DNA of 64,000 nucleotides from NCBI RefSeq assembly GCF_002575655.3, contig NC_053037.3, positions 48,620,242-48,684,241 of the forward strand, written 5' to 3'. The notes below the pieces were generated by a model. The model made no database searches and was not told the DNA's origin. It saw only the letters and a program-made list of their open reading frames with translations. A program made the translations under genes and the position numbers. Below, piece after piece: positions 33,834 to 46,239 of this stretch (its first letter is position 1; every line of letters begins with the position of its first letter). The DNA is from Aegilops tauschii subsp. strangulata. Lineage: Eukaryota > Streptophyta > Magnoliopsida > Poales > Poaceae.

Positions 33834-35372
33834 TGATACGTCCATTTTGCATCATGCTTTTATATCAATATTTATTGCATAATGGGCTGTTATTAGACAT
33901 TATGTCACAATACTCATGCCTATTCTCTCTTATTTTACAAGGTTTACATAAGGAGGGAGAATGCCGGCAGCTGGAATTCTGGGCTGCAAAAGGAGCAAAT
34001 ATTAGAGACCTATTCTGCACAACTCCAAAAGTCCTAAAACTCCACGAAAGTTATTTTTGGAAATAATAAAAAATACTGGGCGGAAGAAATACTAGAGGGT
34101 GCCCACACCCTGGCCACGAGGGTGGGGGGCGCGCCCTACCCCCTGGGCGCGCCCTACCCCCTGGGCGCGCCCCCTGCCTCGTGGGCCCCCTGTTGGCCCT
34201 CCGGTGCCCATCTTCTGCTATATGAAGTCTTTCATCCGAAGAAAAATCATAAGCAAGCTTTCGGGACAAGACTCCGCCGCCACGAGGCGGAACCTTGGCG
34301 CAACCAATCTAGGGCTCCGGCAGAGCTGTTCTGCTGGGGACACTTCCCTCCGGGCGGGGGAAATCATCGTCATCGTCATCACCAATGGTCCTCTCATCGG
34401 GAGAGGGCAATCTCCATCAACATCTTCACCAACACCATCTCCTCTCAAACCCTAGTTCATCTCTTGTATCCAATTCTTGTCTATAAGTCTGGGATTGGTA
34501 CCTGTAGGTTGCTAGTAGTGTTGATTACTCCTTTTAGTTGATGCTAGTTAGTTTATTTGGTAGAAGATCATATGTTCAGATCCTATATGCATATTAATAC
34601 TCCTCTGATTATGAACATGAATATGCTTTGTGAGTAGTTACGTTTGTTCCTGAGGACATGGGAGAAGTCTTGCTATTAGTAGTCATGTGAATTTGGTATT
34701 CGTTCGATATTTTGATGAGATGTGTGTTGTCTCTCCTCTAGTGGTGTTATGTGAACGTCGACTACGTGACACTTCACCATTATTTGGGCCTAGAGGAAGG
34801 CATTGGGAAGTAATAAGTAGATGATGGGTTGCTAGAGTGACAGAAGCTTAAACCCTAGTTTATGCCTTGCTTCGTAAGGGGCTGATTTGGATCCACATGT
34901 TTCATGCTATGGTTAGGTTTAGCTTAATACTTCTTTTGTAGTTGCAGATGCTTGCAATAGGGGTTAATCATAATTGGGATGCTTGTTCAAGTAAGGACAG
35001 CACCCAAGCACCAGTCCACCCACATATCAAATTGTCAAAGTACCGAACGCGAATCATATGAACGTGATGAAAACTAGCTTGACGATAATTCCCATGTGTC
35101 CTCGGGAGCGCTTTTCTCTATATAAGAGTTTGTACAGGCTTGTCCTTTGCTACAATAAGGATTGGGCCACCTTGCTGCACCTTATTTACTTTTGTTACTT
35201 GTTGCTCGTTACAAATTATCCTATCACAAAACTATCTGTTACCTATAATTGCAGTGCTTGCAGAGAATACCTTGCTGAAAACCGCTTATCATTTCCTTCT
35301 GCTCCTCGTTGGGTTCGACGCTCTTACTTTTCGAAAGGACTATGATAGATCCCCTATACTTGTGGCTCATCA
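33834..35372 (+). mobile_element. Athila array LTR 3
   Basis: 1539 bp, the longest of the four. The GC block at 34113-34186 has the 19-bp CTACCCCCTGGGCGCGCC-type unit twice in tandem, where LTRs 2 and 4 have it once and LTR 1 not at all. The closing bases are GGCTCATCA instead of GGGTCATCA. Confidence 0.92.
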
Positions 35373-35383
35373 AGACTCTTTTC

Positions 35384-35401
35384 TGGCGCCGTTGCCGGGG
35401 A
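35384..35401 (+). other. Primer binding site, unit 3
   Basis: TGGCGCCGTTGCCGGGGA is a perfect complement to the 3' end of plant tRNA-Asp(GUC). Confidence 0.88.
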
Positions 35402-35478
35402 GTGAAGCGCCTTTGGTTGGTGGAATTTGGTAAGGAAAAATTTATATAGTGTGCTGAAATTTACTGTCACTTGTTACT

Positions 35479-38400
35479 ATGGAAAGTAATCCTCTGAGGG
35501 GCTTGTTCGGGGTATCTTCACCCCGACCAGTAGAGAAAAGAGTTGCTCCTCAACCTACTGAGCCTATAGAAAATTAAAATGTCTACTTTGAAATTCCTTC
35601 GGGTATGTTAGAAAAACTGCTGGCTAATCCTTTTGCAGGAGACGGAACAATGCATCCTGATGAGCACCTAATATATGTGGATGAAGTTTGTGGATTATTT
35701 AAGCATGCAAGTGTACCTGATGATGTTATTAATAAGAAGGTCTTCCCTTTATCTTTGAAGGGAGATGCATTGACATGGTATAGGCTATGTGATGATATGG
35801 GATCATGGAACTACAAATGATTGAAATTGGAATTTCATCAGAAGTTTTATCCTATGCATCTTGGTCATCGTGATTGCAATTATATATATAATTTTTGTGC
35901 TCGCGAAGGAGAAAGCATCGCTCAAGCTTGGGGGAGGATTAAATCAATGTTATATTCATGCCCCAATCATGAGCTCCCAAGAGAAATAATTATTCAAAAA
36001 ATTTAAGCTCGGCTTTCTGATAACAATCGCACCATGCTCGATACTTCTTGTGTTGGCTCTTTTATGATGATGACTATTGAATTCAAATGGGATTTAGTGG
36101 AAAGAATTAAACGCAACTCTGAAGATTGGGATCTCGACGAAGGTAAGGAGTCAGGTATGACACCTATGTTTTATTGTGTTAAATCTTTTATGGATACCGA
36201 TGTTTTCCATAAATTTAGCACTAAATATGGACTTGACTCTGAGATAGTAGCTTCTTTCTGTGAATCCTTTGCTACTCATGTTGATCTCCCTAAGGAGAAG
36301 TGGTTTAAATATCATCCTCCCATAGAAGTAAAAGTAGCTGCACCTATTAAAGTTGAAGAAAATACTATCACTTATAATGATCCTATTGTTCCTACTGCGT
36401 ATGTTGAAAAACCACCTTTGCCTGTTAGAAAAAAGGATCATGCTAAAGCTTCAACTGTGGTTCGTAAAAGCAGTATTAGAACCTATACACCTCCTGAGAA
36501 AGTTAAAGTTGAACCTAATATTGCTATTGTTAAAGATCTCTTGGCTGATAATATTGATGGGCATGTTATTCATTTCTGCGATGAAACTGCTAGAATTGCT
36601 AAACCTTGTGCTAAAGATAAACATAGACATGTGGTAGGCATGCCTGTTATTTCTGTTAAAATAGGAGATCATTGTTATCATGGCTTATGTGATATGGGTG
36701 CTAGTGCTAGTGCAATACCTATTGATTTATACAAATAAATTATGCATGATATTGCACCTACTGAGTTAGAAGATATTGATGTCACAATTAAACTTGCCAA
36801 TAGGGATACTATTTCACCCATGGGAATTGTTAGAGATGTTGAAGTCTTGTGTGGGAAAACTAAATATCCTGCTGATTTTCTTGTTCTTGGTTCCCCACAA
36901 GATAGCTTTTGTCCCATTATATTTGGTAGACCCTTCTTGAACACTGTTAATGCTAAGACAGACTTCGAAAAGGATGTTGTTACTATTGGTTTGGGTGATA
37001 TGTCTCATGAGTTTAATTTCTCTAAATTTCGTAGACATCACCGTGAAGAGGAATTGCCTAGTAAGGATGAAATTATTGGTCTTGCTTCAATTGTCGGACC
37101 TCCTAATGATCCTTTGGAACAATATTTGCTAGACCATGAAATGATATGTTTATGAATGAAAGAATGGAAATAGATGAAGTATTGTTTAAACAGGAACCTA
37201 TCCTGAAGCACAATTTGCCTGTTGAAATCCTAGGGGATCCTCCTCCACCCAAGGGTGATCCCGTGTTTGAGCTTAAATCGTTACCTGATACTCTTAAATA
37301 TGCTTATCTTGAAGAGAAAAAGATATATCCTGTTATTATTAGTGCTAACCTTTCAGAGCATGAAGAAGAGAGATTATTGAAAACTATGAAGAAGCATTGT
37401 GCTGCTATTGGTTATACTCTTGATGATCTTAAGGGCATTAGTCCCACTCTATGTCAACACAAAATAAATTTGGAGAAAGATGCCAAACCAGTTCGTGATC
37501 ACCAACGACGGCTGAATCCTAAGATGAAAGAAGTGGTAAGAAAGGAAATACTAAAGCTCCTTGAGGCAAGTATAATTTATCCCGTTACTGATAGTCAGTG
37601 GGTAAGTCCTGTCCATTGTGTTCCTAAGAAAGGAGGTATTACTGTCGTTCCTAATGATAAAGATGAATTGATCTTGCAAAGAATTATTACAGGTTATACG
37701 ATGGTAATTGATTTCTGCAAATTGAATAAAGCTACTAAAAAGGATCATTACCCCTTGCCTTTTATCGATCAAATGCTAGAAAGATTATCCAAACATACAC
37801 ATTTTTGCTTTCTAGATGGTTATTCTGGTTTCTCTCAAATACCTGTGTCAGCTGATGATCAATCTAAGACCACTTTCACTTGTCCTTTGGGTACTTTTGC
37901 TTATAGACGTACGCCTTTTGGTTTATGTAATGCACCTGCTACCTTTCAAAGATGCATGATGGCTATATTCTCTGACTTTTGTGAAAAGATTTGTGAGGTT
38001 TTCATGGACGATTTCTCCGTCTATGGATCCTCTTTTGATGATCTCTTGAGCAATCTTGATCGAGTTTTGCAGAGATGTGAAGAAACTAACCTTGTCTTGA
38101 ATTGGGAGAAGTGCCACTTTATGGTTAATGAAGGTATTGTCTTGGGGCATAAAATTTCTGAAAGAGGTATTGAAGTTGATAGAGCCAAGGTCGATGCTAT
38201 TGAAAAGATGCCATGTCCCAAGGACATCAAAGGTATAAGAAGTTTCCTTGGTCATGCCGGTTTTTATAGGAGGTTCATTAAGGACTTCTCAAAAATTTCT
38301 CGACCTCTGACTAATTTGCTACAAAAAGATATACCATTTGTCTTTGATGATGATTGTGTAGAAGCATTTGAAATACTTAAGAAAGCATTGATCTCTGCAC

Positions 38401-40063
38401 CTATTGTTCAGCCACCTGATTGGAATTTACCTTTTGAAATCATGTGTGATGCTAGTGATTATGCTGTAGGTGTTGTTCTAGGGCAAAGAGTTGATAAGAA
38501 ATTAAATGTATTCAATACGCTAGTAAAACTCTAGACAATGCTCAGAGAAATTATGCTACTACTGAAAAGGAATTCTTAGCAGTTGTATTTGCTTGTGATA
38601 AGTTCAGACCTTATATTGTTGATTCTAAAGTAACTATTCACACGGATCATGCTGCTATTAAATATCATATGGAAAAGAAAGATGCTAAACCTAGACTTAT
38701 TAGATGGGTTCTCCTGCTACAAGAATTTGATTTACATATTGTTGATAGAAAGGGAGCTGAGAACCCTGTAGCAGACAACTTGTCTAGGTTAGAAAATGTT
38801 CTTGATGACCCACTACCTATTGATGATAGCTTTCCTGATGAACAATTAAATGTCATAAATACCTCTCGTACTACTCCATGGTATGCTGATTATTCTAATT
38901 ACATCGTTGCTAGATTCATACCACCTAGTTTCACATACCAACAAACGAAAAAGTTTTTCTATCATTTAAGACATTACTTCTGGGATGACCCACATCTTTA
39001 TAAAGAAGGAGTAGATGGTGTTATTAGAAGTTGTGTACCTGAGCATGAACAGGAACAGATCCTACGCAAGTGTCACTCCAAGGCTTATGGAGGACACCAC
39101 GCTGGAGACAGAACTGCACATAAGGTATTGCAATCCGGTTTTTATTGGCCTACTCTCTTCAAGGATGCCCGTAAGTTTGTTTTATCTTGTGATGAATGTC
39201 AAAGAATTGGTAATATTAGTAGACGTCAAGAAATGCCTATGAATTATTCACTAGTAATTGAACCATTTGATGTTTGGGGCTTTGATTATATTGGACCATT
39301 TCCTACCTCTAATGGATACACACATAGTTTAGTTGCTGTTGATTACGTTAGTAAGTGGGTAGAAGCTATTCCCACTAGTAGTCCTGATCATAACACCTCT
39401 ATTAAGATGCTTAAAGAAGTTATTTTTCCAAGGTTTGGAGTCCCTAGATATTTAATGACTGATGGTGGTTCAAATTTTATTCATGGTGCTTTCCGTAAAA
39501 TGCTTGCTAAATATGATGTTAATCATAGAATTGCATCTCCTTATCACCCACAGTCTAGTGGTCAAGTAGAATTGAGTAATAGAGAACTCAAATTAATTTT
39601 GCAAAAGACTGTTAATAGATCTAGAAAGAATTGGTCCAAGAAACTAGATGATGCATTATGGGCTTATGGAACTGCATATAAAAATCCTATGGGTATGTCT
39701 CCGTATAAAATGGTTTATGGAAAAGCATGTCACTTACCTCTTGAACTAGAACATAAGGCTTATTGGGCTATTAAAGAGCTCAACTATGATTTCAAACTTG
39801 CCGGTGAGAAGAGGTTATTTGACATTAGCTCACTTGATGAATGGAGAACCCAAGCCTATGAGAATGCCAAATTGTTTAAAGAAAAGGTTAAAAGATGGCA
39901 TGACAAAAGGATACAAAAGCGTGAGTTTAATGTAGGAGATTATGTATTGCTATACAACTCTCGTTTAAGATTTTTTGCAGGAAAACTTCTCTCTAAATGG
40001 GAAGGCCCTTACGTTATCAAGGAGGTCTATCGTTCCGGTGCCATAAAAATCCGAAGGTGGTGA
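35479..40063 (+). pseudogene. Athila gag-pol, unit 3: multiple stops and two frameshifts
   Basis: The frame opens with ATG GAA at 35479 but is stopped at 35575 (TAA), 35818 (TGA, from CGA), 36004 (TAA) and 36736 (TAA). One A is missing from a run at about 37138 and one T at about 38510. Between the breaks the protease, RT, RNase H and integrase segments are all recognisable. The RT box is FMDD, the usual Athila form, where units 1 and 2 have FLDD. The C-terminus carries the same 22-bp deletion as unit 2. This is the most decayed unit in coding terms although its primer site is perfect. Confidence 0.92.
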
Positions 40064-40521
40064 ACGGTCAAAGAATTAAACATTGTATCTTAGGTAATCC
40101 TATAAATGTGGAAACCAATGTTATTGAAACCATAACCCCGGAGGAATACATAAGGGACACTTTCCGGAACGTTTGAGACTCCGAAAAGGAATAGGTATGT
40201 GGTACGGTAAGTAAACCGACTCCAAAACAGTTCTAATTGCAATTTTTCTTCGTTTTGGAATATTTGGAAAAATAGAAAAATAAGAGGCAGTCCGGGAAGG
40301 ACACGAGGCCTCCACGAGGGTGGAGGGCGCACCCTACCCTACTGGGCGCGCCCCCTGCCTCGTGGGCACCTCGTGCGCTCTCCGGACTCCGTTTTCTTGC
40401 ACGATACGTATTTTGGTCGGTAAAAATTCATTATATAATCTCCTGAAGGGTTTGACTCCTGTATCACGCAAATATCCTCTGTTCTCGTTTCGAGCTCTTT
40501 TTCTGACAGATCTAGATCATC

Positions 40522-41043
40522 ATGACGTCTCCAAGTGCCCCCAAGGACAAGTTCTTCGAGAAGGTCATCAATCCCTACCTCGCGGAGGTGCTGCAACACC
40601 CTCAAACCATTGAGATGCATGAGGGGGTGCTGCACCTCCGCGATGTTGAGGGACCGAGGAAGACCGGAAGCGTGGAGAGAAGGCTCGAGGCAATGGAGCA
40701 ACAAGTTTTCAAGTGTCAGGAGATGGTGGAGTGTGGACTTGATTCCAATCACATGATGATCGCGGAGTTCACCAACAACCACAAGCTAGATGCGAAGGAC
40801 ATTGGGGAGGCCATCTTCAAGCTCCACGAGAAAATCGAGCACCTCCAAGCCCAAATCTATGACCTGCAAAACCAAAACTGTGAGTATGATAATAGATTCA
40901 AGAGAATGAGTTTGGCTACAGATTTGAGGATCCCGGAGACTCGATCATCCTTCTATGATGGTGAGCCCATGCCTTGGAAGATGGACGACAAGCCTACTTC
41001 ATCAACAACCCCATCACCACCACTTCTGAGGAAGGAGACATAA
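40522..41043 (+). CDS. ORF3 of Athila unit 3, 173 residues
   Basis: Third full-length copy of the coiled-coil ORF (MTSPSAPKDKFF start), still open even though gag-pol of this unit has six lesions. It shares with unit 2 several residues (for example GVLH, TGSVE, VECGLD) that differ from unit 1. The overlapping antisense frame is shorter here (147 codons). Confidence 0.65.
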   Translation: MTSPSAPKDKFFEKVINPYLAEVLQHPQTIEMHEGVLHLRDVEGPRKTGSVERRLEAMEQQVFKCQEMVECGLDSNHMMIAEFTNNHKLDAKDIGEAIFKLHEKIEHLQAQIYDLQNQNCEYDNRFKRMSLATDLRIPETRSSFYDGEPMPWKMDDKPTSSTTPSPPLLRKET

Positions 41044-42597
41044 CCACATGGGTATGGGCACTCCCCTTGGAAACTGCCAAGCTTGGGGGAGATGCCCCGG
41101 TATCGTATCACCACCACATCTCCTTTCTTTACCGTTTTTCTTAGTTCGATCCTATTAGTAGTATCTTGATCTAGTAGAATAAAGTTTTGGTATGATCTAG
41201 TTTTGAGTTTTGCTTTATGATCCCTCTATGTAATCGAGTCCGTGAGCTATATATATAATAAAGATTAGTGTTGAGTCAAGGGCTTGATTGTCTTGCTATG
41301 ATTTTGAGTGAATAAAAGAAAGAGAAAGGAATAAAAAGAAACAAAGAGATCATATTGATTTTATGGAGAGTAATGACTTCACATAGAAAGAGTATGATGA
41401 TTAAAAGTTGTTGAGAGTTGACAAACAAAGCTTTGGTCATCGTTGCAGTTAATAAGAAGTAATAAAGAAAGAGAGGTTTCACATATAAATATACTATCTT
41501 GGACATCTTTTATGATTGTGAGCACTCATTAAAATATGACATGCTAAAGAGTTGATGTTGGACAAGGAAGAGAACGTAAAGGGTTATGTTTTCTTATATC
41601 TGAGATAAAGTATATTGTCATGGACCATCAAACATGTTGAGCTTGCCTTTCCCCCTCATGCTAGCCAAATTCTTTGCACCAAGTAGAGATACTACTTGTG
41701 CTTCCAAAAACACTTAAACCAGTTTTGCCATGAGAGTCCACCATATCTACCTATGGATTGAGTAAGATCCTTCAAGTAAGTTGTCATCGGTGCAAGCAAT
41801 AAAAATTGTTCTCTAAATATGTATGATTGATTGGTGTGGAGGAAATAAGCTTTATACGATCTTGTGATGTGGAAGAAATAAAAGCGACGGACTGCATAAT
41901 AAAGGTTCATATCACAAGTGGCAATATAAAGTGACGTTCTTCCGCATTAAGATTTTGTGCATCCAACCCTGAAAGCGCATGGCAACCTCTGCTTCCTTCT
42001 GCGAAGGGCCTATCTTTTATGTTTATCTTCTACCTTATGCAAGAGTCATGGTGATCTTCACCTTTCCTTTTTACATTCTATCCTTTGGCAAGCACAGTAT
42101 GTTGGAAAGATCCTGATATATATATCTAATTGGATGTAAGTTAGCATGAGTTATTATTGTTGACATTACCCTTGAGGTAAAAGGTTGGGAGGCGAAACTA
42201 TAAGCCCCTATCTTTCTCTGTGTCCGATTAAAACTCCGTAACCACAAGTATTGCGTGAGTGTTAGCAATTGTGAAAGACTAAATGCTAGTTGAGTATGTG
42301 GACTTGCTGAAAAGCTCTGACATAGACTCTTTCTGATGTTATGATAAATTGCAATTGCTTCAATGACTGAGATTATAGTTTGTTGGTTCTCAATAAAGTT
42401 TCTAATTCATACTTTGCATTGTGAATAGATTATTACTTGAGCATAAGAGATCATATGACAATATCCATATATGTTGCTGTTATGAGAATGATCATGATTC
42501 CCTCATGTCCGTATTTTATTTTATCGACACCTCTACCTCTAAACATGTGGACATATTTATCGTTGTCGGCATCCGCTTGAGGACAAGCGAGGTCTAA
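41044..42597 (+). other. Long 3' noncoding region of Athila unit 3
   Basis: Collinear with the two preceding units, with a second GCCAAGCTTGGGGGAG purine stretch at about 41077 and the true polypurine tract at 42598-42609. No gene. Confidence 0.6.
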
Positions 42598-42609
42598 GCT
42601 TGGGGGAGT

Positions 42610-44131
42610 TGATACGTCCATTTTGCATCATGCTTTTATATCAATATTTATTGCATTATAGGCTGTTATTAGACATTATGTCACAATACTCATGCATATT
42701 CTCTCTTATTTTACAAGGTTTACATAAGGAGGGAGAATGCCGGCAGCTGGAATTCTGGGCTGGAAAAGGAGCAAATATTAGAGACCTATTCTGCACAACT
42801 CCAAAAGTCCTAAAACTCCACGAAAGTTATTTTTGGAAATAATAAAAAATACTGAGCGGAAGAAATACCAGAGGGGGCCCACACCCTGACCACGAGGGTG
42901 GGGGCGCGCCCTACCCCCCTGGGCGCGCCCCCCTGCCTCGTGGGCCCCCTGTTGGCCCTCCGGTGCCCATCTTCTGCTATATGAAGTCTTTCGTCCGAAG
43001 AAAAATCATAAGCAAGCTTTCGGGACAAGACTCCGCCGCCAGGAGGCGGAACCTTGGCGCAACCAATCTAGGGCTCCGGCAGAGCTGTTCTGCTGGGGAC
43101 ACTTCCCTCCGGGAGGGGGAAATCATCGCCATCGTCATCACCAACGCTCCTCTCATCGGGAGAGGGAAATCTCCATCAACATCTTCACCAGCACCATCTC
43201 CTCTCAAACCCTAGTTCATCTCTTGTATCCAATTCTTGTCTCTAAGTCTGGGATTGGTACCTGTAGGTTGCTAGTAGTGTTGATTACTCCTTGTAGTTGA
43301 TGCTAGTTGGTTTATTTGGTGGAAGATCATATGTTCAGATCCTATATGCATATTAGTACTCCTCTGATTATGAACATGAATATGCTTTGTGAGTAGTTAC
43401 GTTTGTTCCTGAGGACATGGGAGAAGTCTTGCTATTAGTAGTCATGTGAATCTGGTATTCGTTCAATATTTTGATGAGATGTATGTTGTCTCTCCTCTAG
43501 TGGTGTTATGTGAACGTCGACTACATGACACTTCACCATTATTTGGGCCTAGAGGAAGGCATTGGGAAGTAATAAGTAGATGATGGGTTGCTAGAGTGAC
43601 AGAAGCTTAAACCCTAGTTTATGCGTTGCTTCGTAAGGGGCTGATTTGGATCCACATGTTTCATGCTATGGTTAGGTATACCTTAATACTTCTTTTGTAG
43701 TTGCGGATGCTTGCAATAGGGGTTAATCATAAGTGGTATGCTTGTTCAAGTAAGGATAGCACCAAAGCACCGGTCCACCCACATATCAAATTATCAAAGT
43801 ACCGAACGCGAATCATATGAACGTGATGAAAAATAGCTTGACGATAATTCCCATGTGTCCTCGGGAGCGCTTTTCTCTATATAAGAGTTTGTCCAGGCTT
43901 GTCCTTTTCTACAAAAAGGATTGGGCCACCTTGCTGCACCTTATTTACTTTTGTTACTTGTTGGTCGTTACAAATTATCCTATCACAAAACTATCTGTTA
44001 CCTATAATTTCATTGCTTGCAGAGAATACCTTGCTGAAAACCGCTTATCATTTCCTTCTGCTCCTCGTTGGGTTCGACACTCTTACTTATCGAAAGGACT
44101 ACGATAGATCCCCTATACTTGTGGGTCATCA
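42610..44131 (+). mobile_element. Athila array LTR 4 (outer right)
   Basis: TGATACGTCCATTTT to GGGTCATCA, 1522 bp. The next bases are GGCAG and unrelated GC-rich host-type DNA. Confidence 0.92.
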
Positions 44132-44740
44132 GGCAGCAACTGGCTCCGTCGGGCCAAGCGAGGTTGGTGAAGCACCGAGCGGCCTCGCCTGTATCCGGAG
44201 GGCTCGGCGGGCCACCAAGCCGGGTAATATGCCGAAGAACGGCTCCTCAGAATCGATCGGAAGAGTGGAGAAATTGGTGGAGGCGGAGATGGGGGAGCGG
44301 CGGAGGGGTGCGATTCTTGCCCGCTGTCTGTCTGGCCTCGTGTAAATAGAGGGCAGATGGTAGGAGCTTGGCCGCGTCTGGCCTCGTTTAAACTGAGGGC
44401 GGACGGGAGGAGCTCGGCCGGTGTTGCGTTTAATCCGGCCTGCTCATGAACGGACATGTGGCCGGAGTAGGTTTCTTGGTTTGCATGCGGGTTTAACGGA
44501 GGGGTTTGATGGAGGCGAGGAGGCATGTTCAGCCGGGCCTGCGGCGGGCGGCGCAGTACTACTATTCGATTTGACAGCGGGCGGCGCAGTTCCCGATACG
44601 GCTTTAATGCAGACGAGCGAGGGAGTAGCGGTTCCCGAAATGTTGAACGGCCAATGCATCCTCCTTCAATTAATGCATGAGGGAAGTAATGGGAGGAGGA
44701 CCGGGAAAAGAGGCTGCATGATGTGAATGCAACGTAGTTT
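44132..44740. other. GC-rich flank and promoter region of the next gene
   Basis: Host-type DNA begins abruptly at the LTR edge. Frames on both strands (for example 44421-44726 plus, 44793-44113 minus) are composition-driven and show no domain. The phrase GCGGGCGGCGCAGT occurs twice (about 44546 and 44578). Confidence 0.35.
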
Positions 44741-44746
44741 GCCCTC

Positions 44747-44756
44747 ATATAAAGGC
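44747..44756 (+). promoter_or_regulatory. TATA box of the 180-codon gene
   Basis: CATATAAAGG lies about 100 bp before the ATG at 44848, followed after about 30 bp by CAATGCATCTCAACATC, a plausible start region. Confidence 0.6.
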
Positions 44757-44847
44757 GCCCCTCCATTCCAATGCATCTCAACATCGTACGCACCTAAGCA
44801 TTTGCCCGAGCACCTACACTAAGCGCAAAACAGCTCACTCCAGACCC

Positions 44848-45390
44848 ATGGCGGTGATGCGCGCGAGCGGCCAGCGGCTGTCCCAGATGGTCCACGACGT
44901 CGGCCTGCGGCATGGCGCTGAGGATCGTCTGCAGACGGTGTTGGAGACCGGCTGGTGGATGGCCGCCGTCGACGCCAACTACGACTCTCAGTTGGACCAG
45001 ATGATCGTTGCCACCACCAACAAGTTCACCGTCCTCAAGAAGCTCGCGGACGACATCGCCGTACTCCTCCAGCCCGCGCGCCCGGGCTCCTCATTGCCTG
45101 CCACCCTAATCGGCCTCCATGGCCGGAACCTCTTTCAAGGACTGGTGGCCCTGCGACTGCCCGCCGATGCCACGAAGAATGTCCACCTGGAGGTCGCGCT
45201 CGCCGCGAGGCGCCTCGCCCTGCTAGAATTCGTCGACCTACACATCCACGTGTACGAGCAAATCGTGTACATAGATATCTACAAGGCTAGTGAGGATGCT
45301 ACAACGTTGGCCTTCCTCAACCGGCTGGAAGCCTTGGATGCCTTTGCTGAGAAGCACCTCGACCTCCCCACAAAAGCCGCCACTCCTTAG
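44848..45390 (+). CDS. Hypothetical protein, 180 residues, single exon
   Basis: A clean GC-rich frame with strong third-position C/G bias starts at ATG in a favourable context (CCCATGGCG) and ends TAG after CCGCCACTCC. The product is mostly helical in appearance: MVHDVGLRHGAEDRLQTVL, DSQLDQMIVATTNKFTVLKKLADDI, VALAARRLALLEFVDLHIHVYEQIV and LNRLEALDAFAEKHLDLP. There is no signal peptide, membrane segment or recognised motif. The TATA box, leader and codon bias argue for a real gene. It may be a grass-specific single-exon protein; the function is not known to me. It stands about 700 bp right of the Athila array. Confidence 0.7.
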   Translation: MAVMRASGQRLSQMVHDVGLRHGAEDRLQTVLETGWWMAAVDANYDSQLDQMIVATTNKFTVLKKLADDIAVLLQPARPGSSLPATLIGLHGRNLFQGLVALRLPADATKNVHLEVALAARRLALLEFVDLHIHVYEQIVYIDIYKASEDATTLAFLNRLEALDAFAEKHLDLPTKAATP

Positions 45391-46073
45391 CCGCCAGTCG
45401 GTGGCCCAGCGCACTAAGTTGAGGAGGAGGAGGTCGTACGTTGATGGATGCATCTTTCTTCTTGCCTTCTGTAACCACCACTGCGATCGCATCATCATCG
45501 TGGCCTTAATTCTTATTGTGGTGTTGCATTCTCGTTCCAGTCAATACCGACATGTGCAATCCCTTTGCTTAATTATATGCATCACTGTAACTAGTACTCC
45601 ATCCGTCAATTTATAAGTTGTGCTTACCTTTTCCATTAACTTCGTGCAACGTGCGGGCATCTTGCTAGAAACACTAGAACATGTCGGACCGCGTGTGACC
45701 AAACCTTTGATGCGCCAACCTAGCTACTACGTACCCTGCTTATCTGGCGGAAATAGCCCCGCCCTAGCGTTTCCAATCGTTATTTCTATCTATCGATCGT
45801 GCCAAGGAGCAGAACCAAAATGATACAATTTATACATGTTTCTCTACTCCTACTCCCATACAAGACTCAGTTGGTGATGGTGGCGTGTCTGCCATCCGTC
45901 GTTTCTGACCATTAGATCTGCATCTAACGGTTGTGAGGTAAGTTGTGGCATTTTTGCAACAATAGCCCACTTCTCTGCTCCAATTTGTAGAAAACCCCTT
46001 ATTAACTTGAAAGCAACCACATCCCTCCCTCGCCTCATCAAAACAGCCTGAGAAATATATTTTGAGTGAAAAG
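45391..46073. other. 3' flank and intergenic DNA
   Basis: Contains a probable 3' UTR to about 45590. A lone ACTCCATCCGTCAATTTATAAG fragment at about 45598 resembles one end of a MITE without a partner. No gene. Confidence 0.35.
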
Positions 46074-46075
46074 TA

Positions 46076-46237
46076 CTCCCTCCATTCCTAAATATTTGTC
46101 TTTCTAGAGATTTTTCAATAAGTGACTACATACGGAGCAAAATGAGTGAATCTACACTTCAAAATATGTCTATATAATGCGTATGTGATAGTCCATTTGA
46201 AATGTCTAAAAAGTCAAATATTTAGGAACGGAGGGAC
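46076..46237. mobile_element. Stowaway MITE
   Basis: CTCCCTCCATTCCTAAATAT and the inverse ATATTTAGGAACGGAGGGAC bound 162 bp, flanked by TA at 46074-46075 and 46238-46239. Same subfamily as the elements at 13313 and 15473. Confidence 0.88.
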
Positions 46238-46239
46238 TA

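Larger units (their letters stand above)
16808..44131 (+). mobile_element. Tandem array of three Athila-type Ty3/gypsy units sharing four LTRs
   Basis: Four direct LTRs (16808-18293, 25555-27069, 33834-35372, 42610-44131) alternate with three complete internal regions, with start-to-start distances of 8747, 8279 and 8776 bp. No host DNA lies between units. Single insertions make two LTRs each with duplicated target sites. An LTR-internal-LTR-internal chain is instead explained by recombination between LTRs or sister copies. The five bases left of the first LTR (GGAAT) and right of the last (GGCAG) agree at only three positions, so the two outer flanks need not come from one insertion site. 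Athila assignment rests on pol motifs ([24 protein letters not shown]) and the tRNA-Asp primer site. Confidence 0.92.

Noticed and set aside
44113..44793. 226-codon minus-strand ORF beside the array
   Set aside because: It overlaps the promoter of the plus-strand 180-codon gene, begins in that gene's leader and has no domain.
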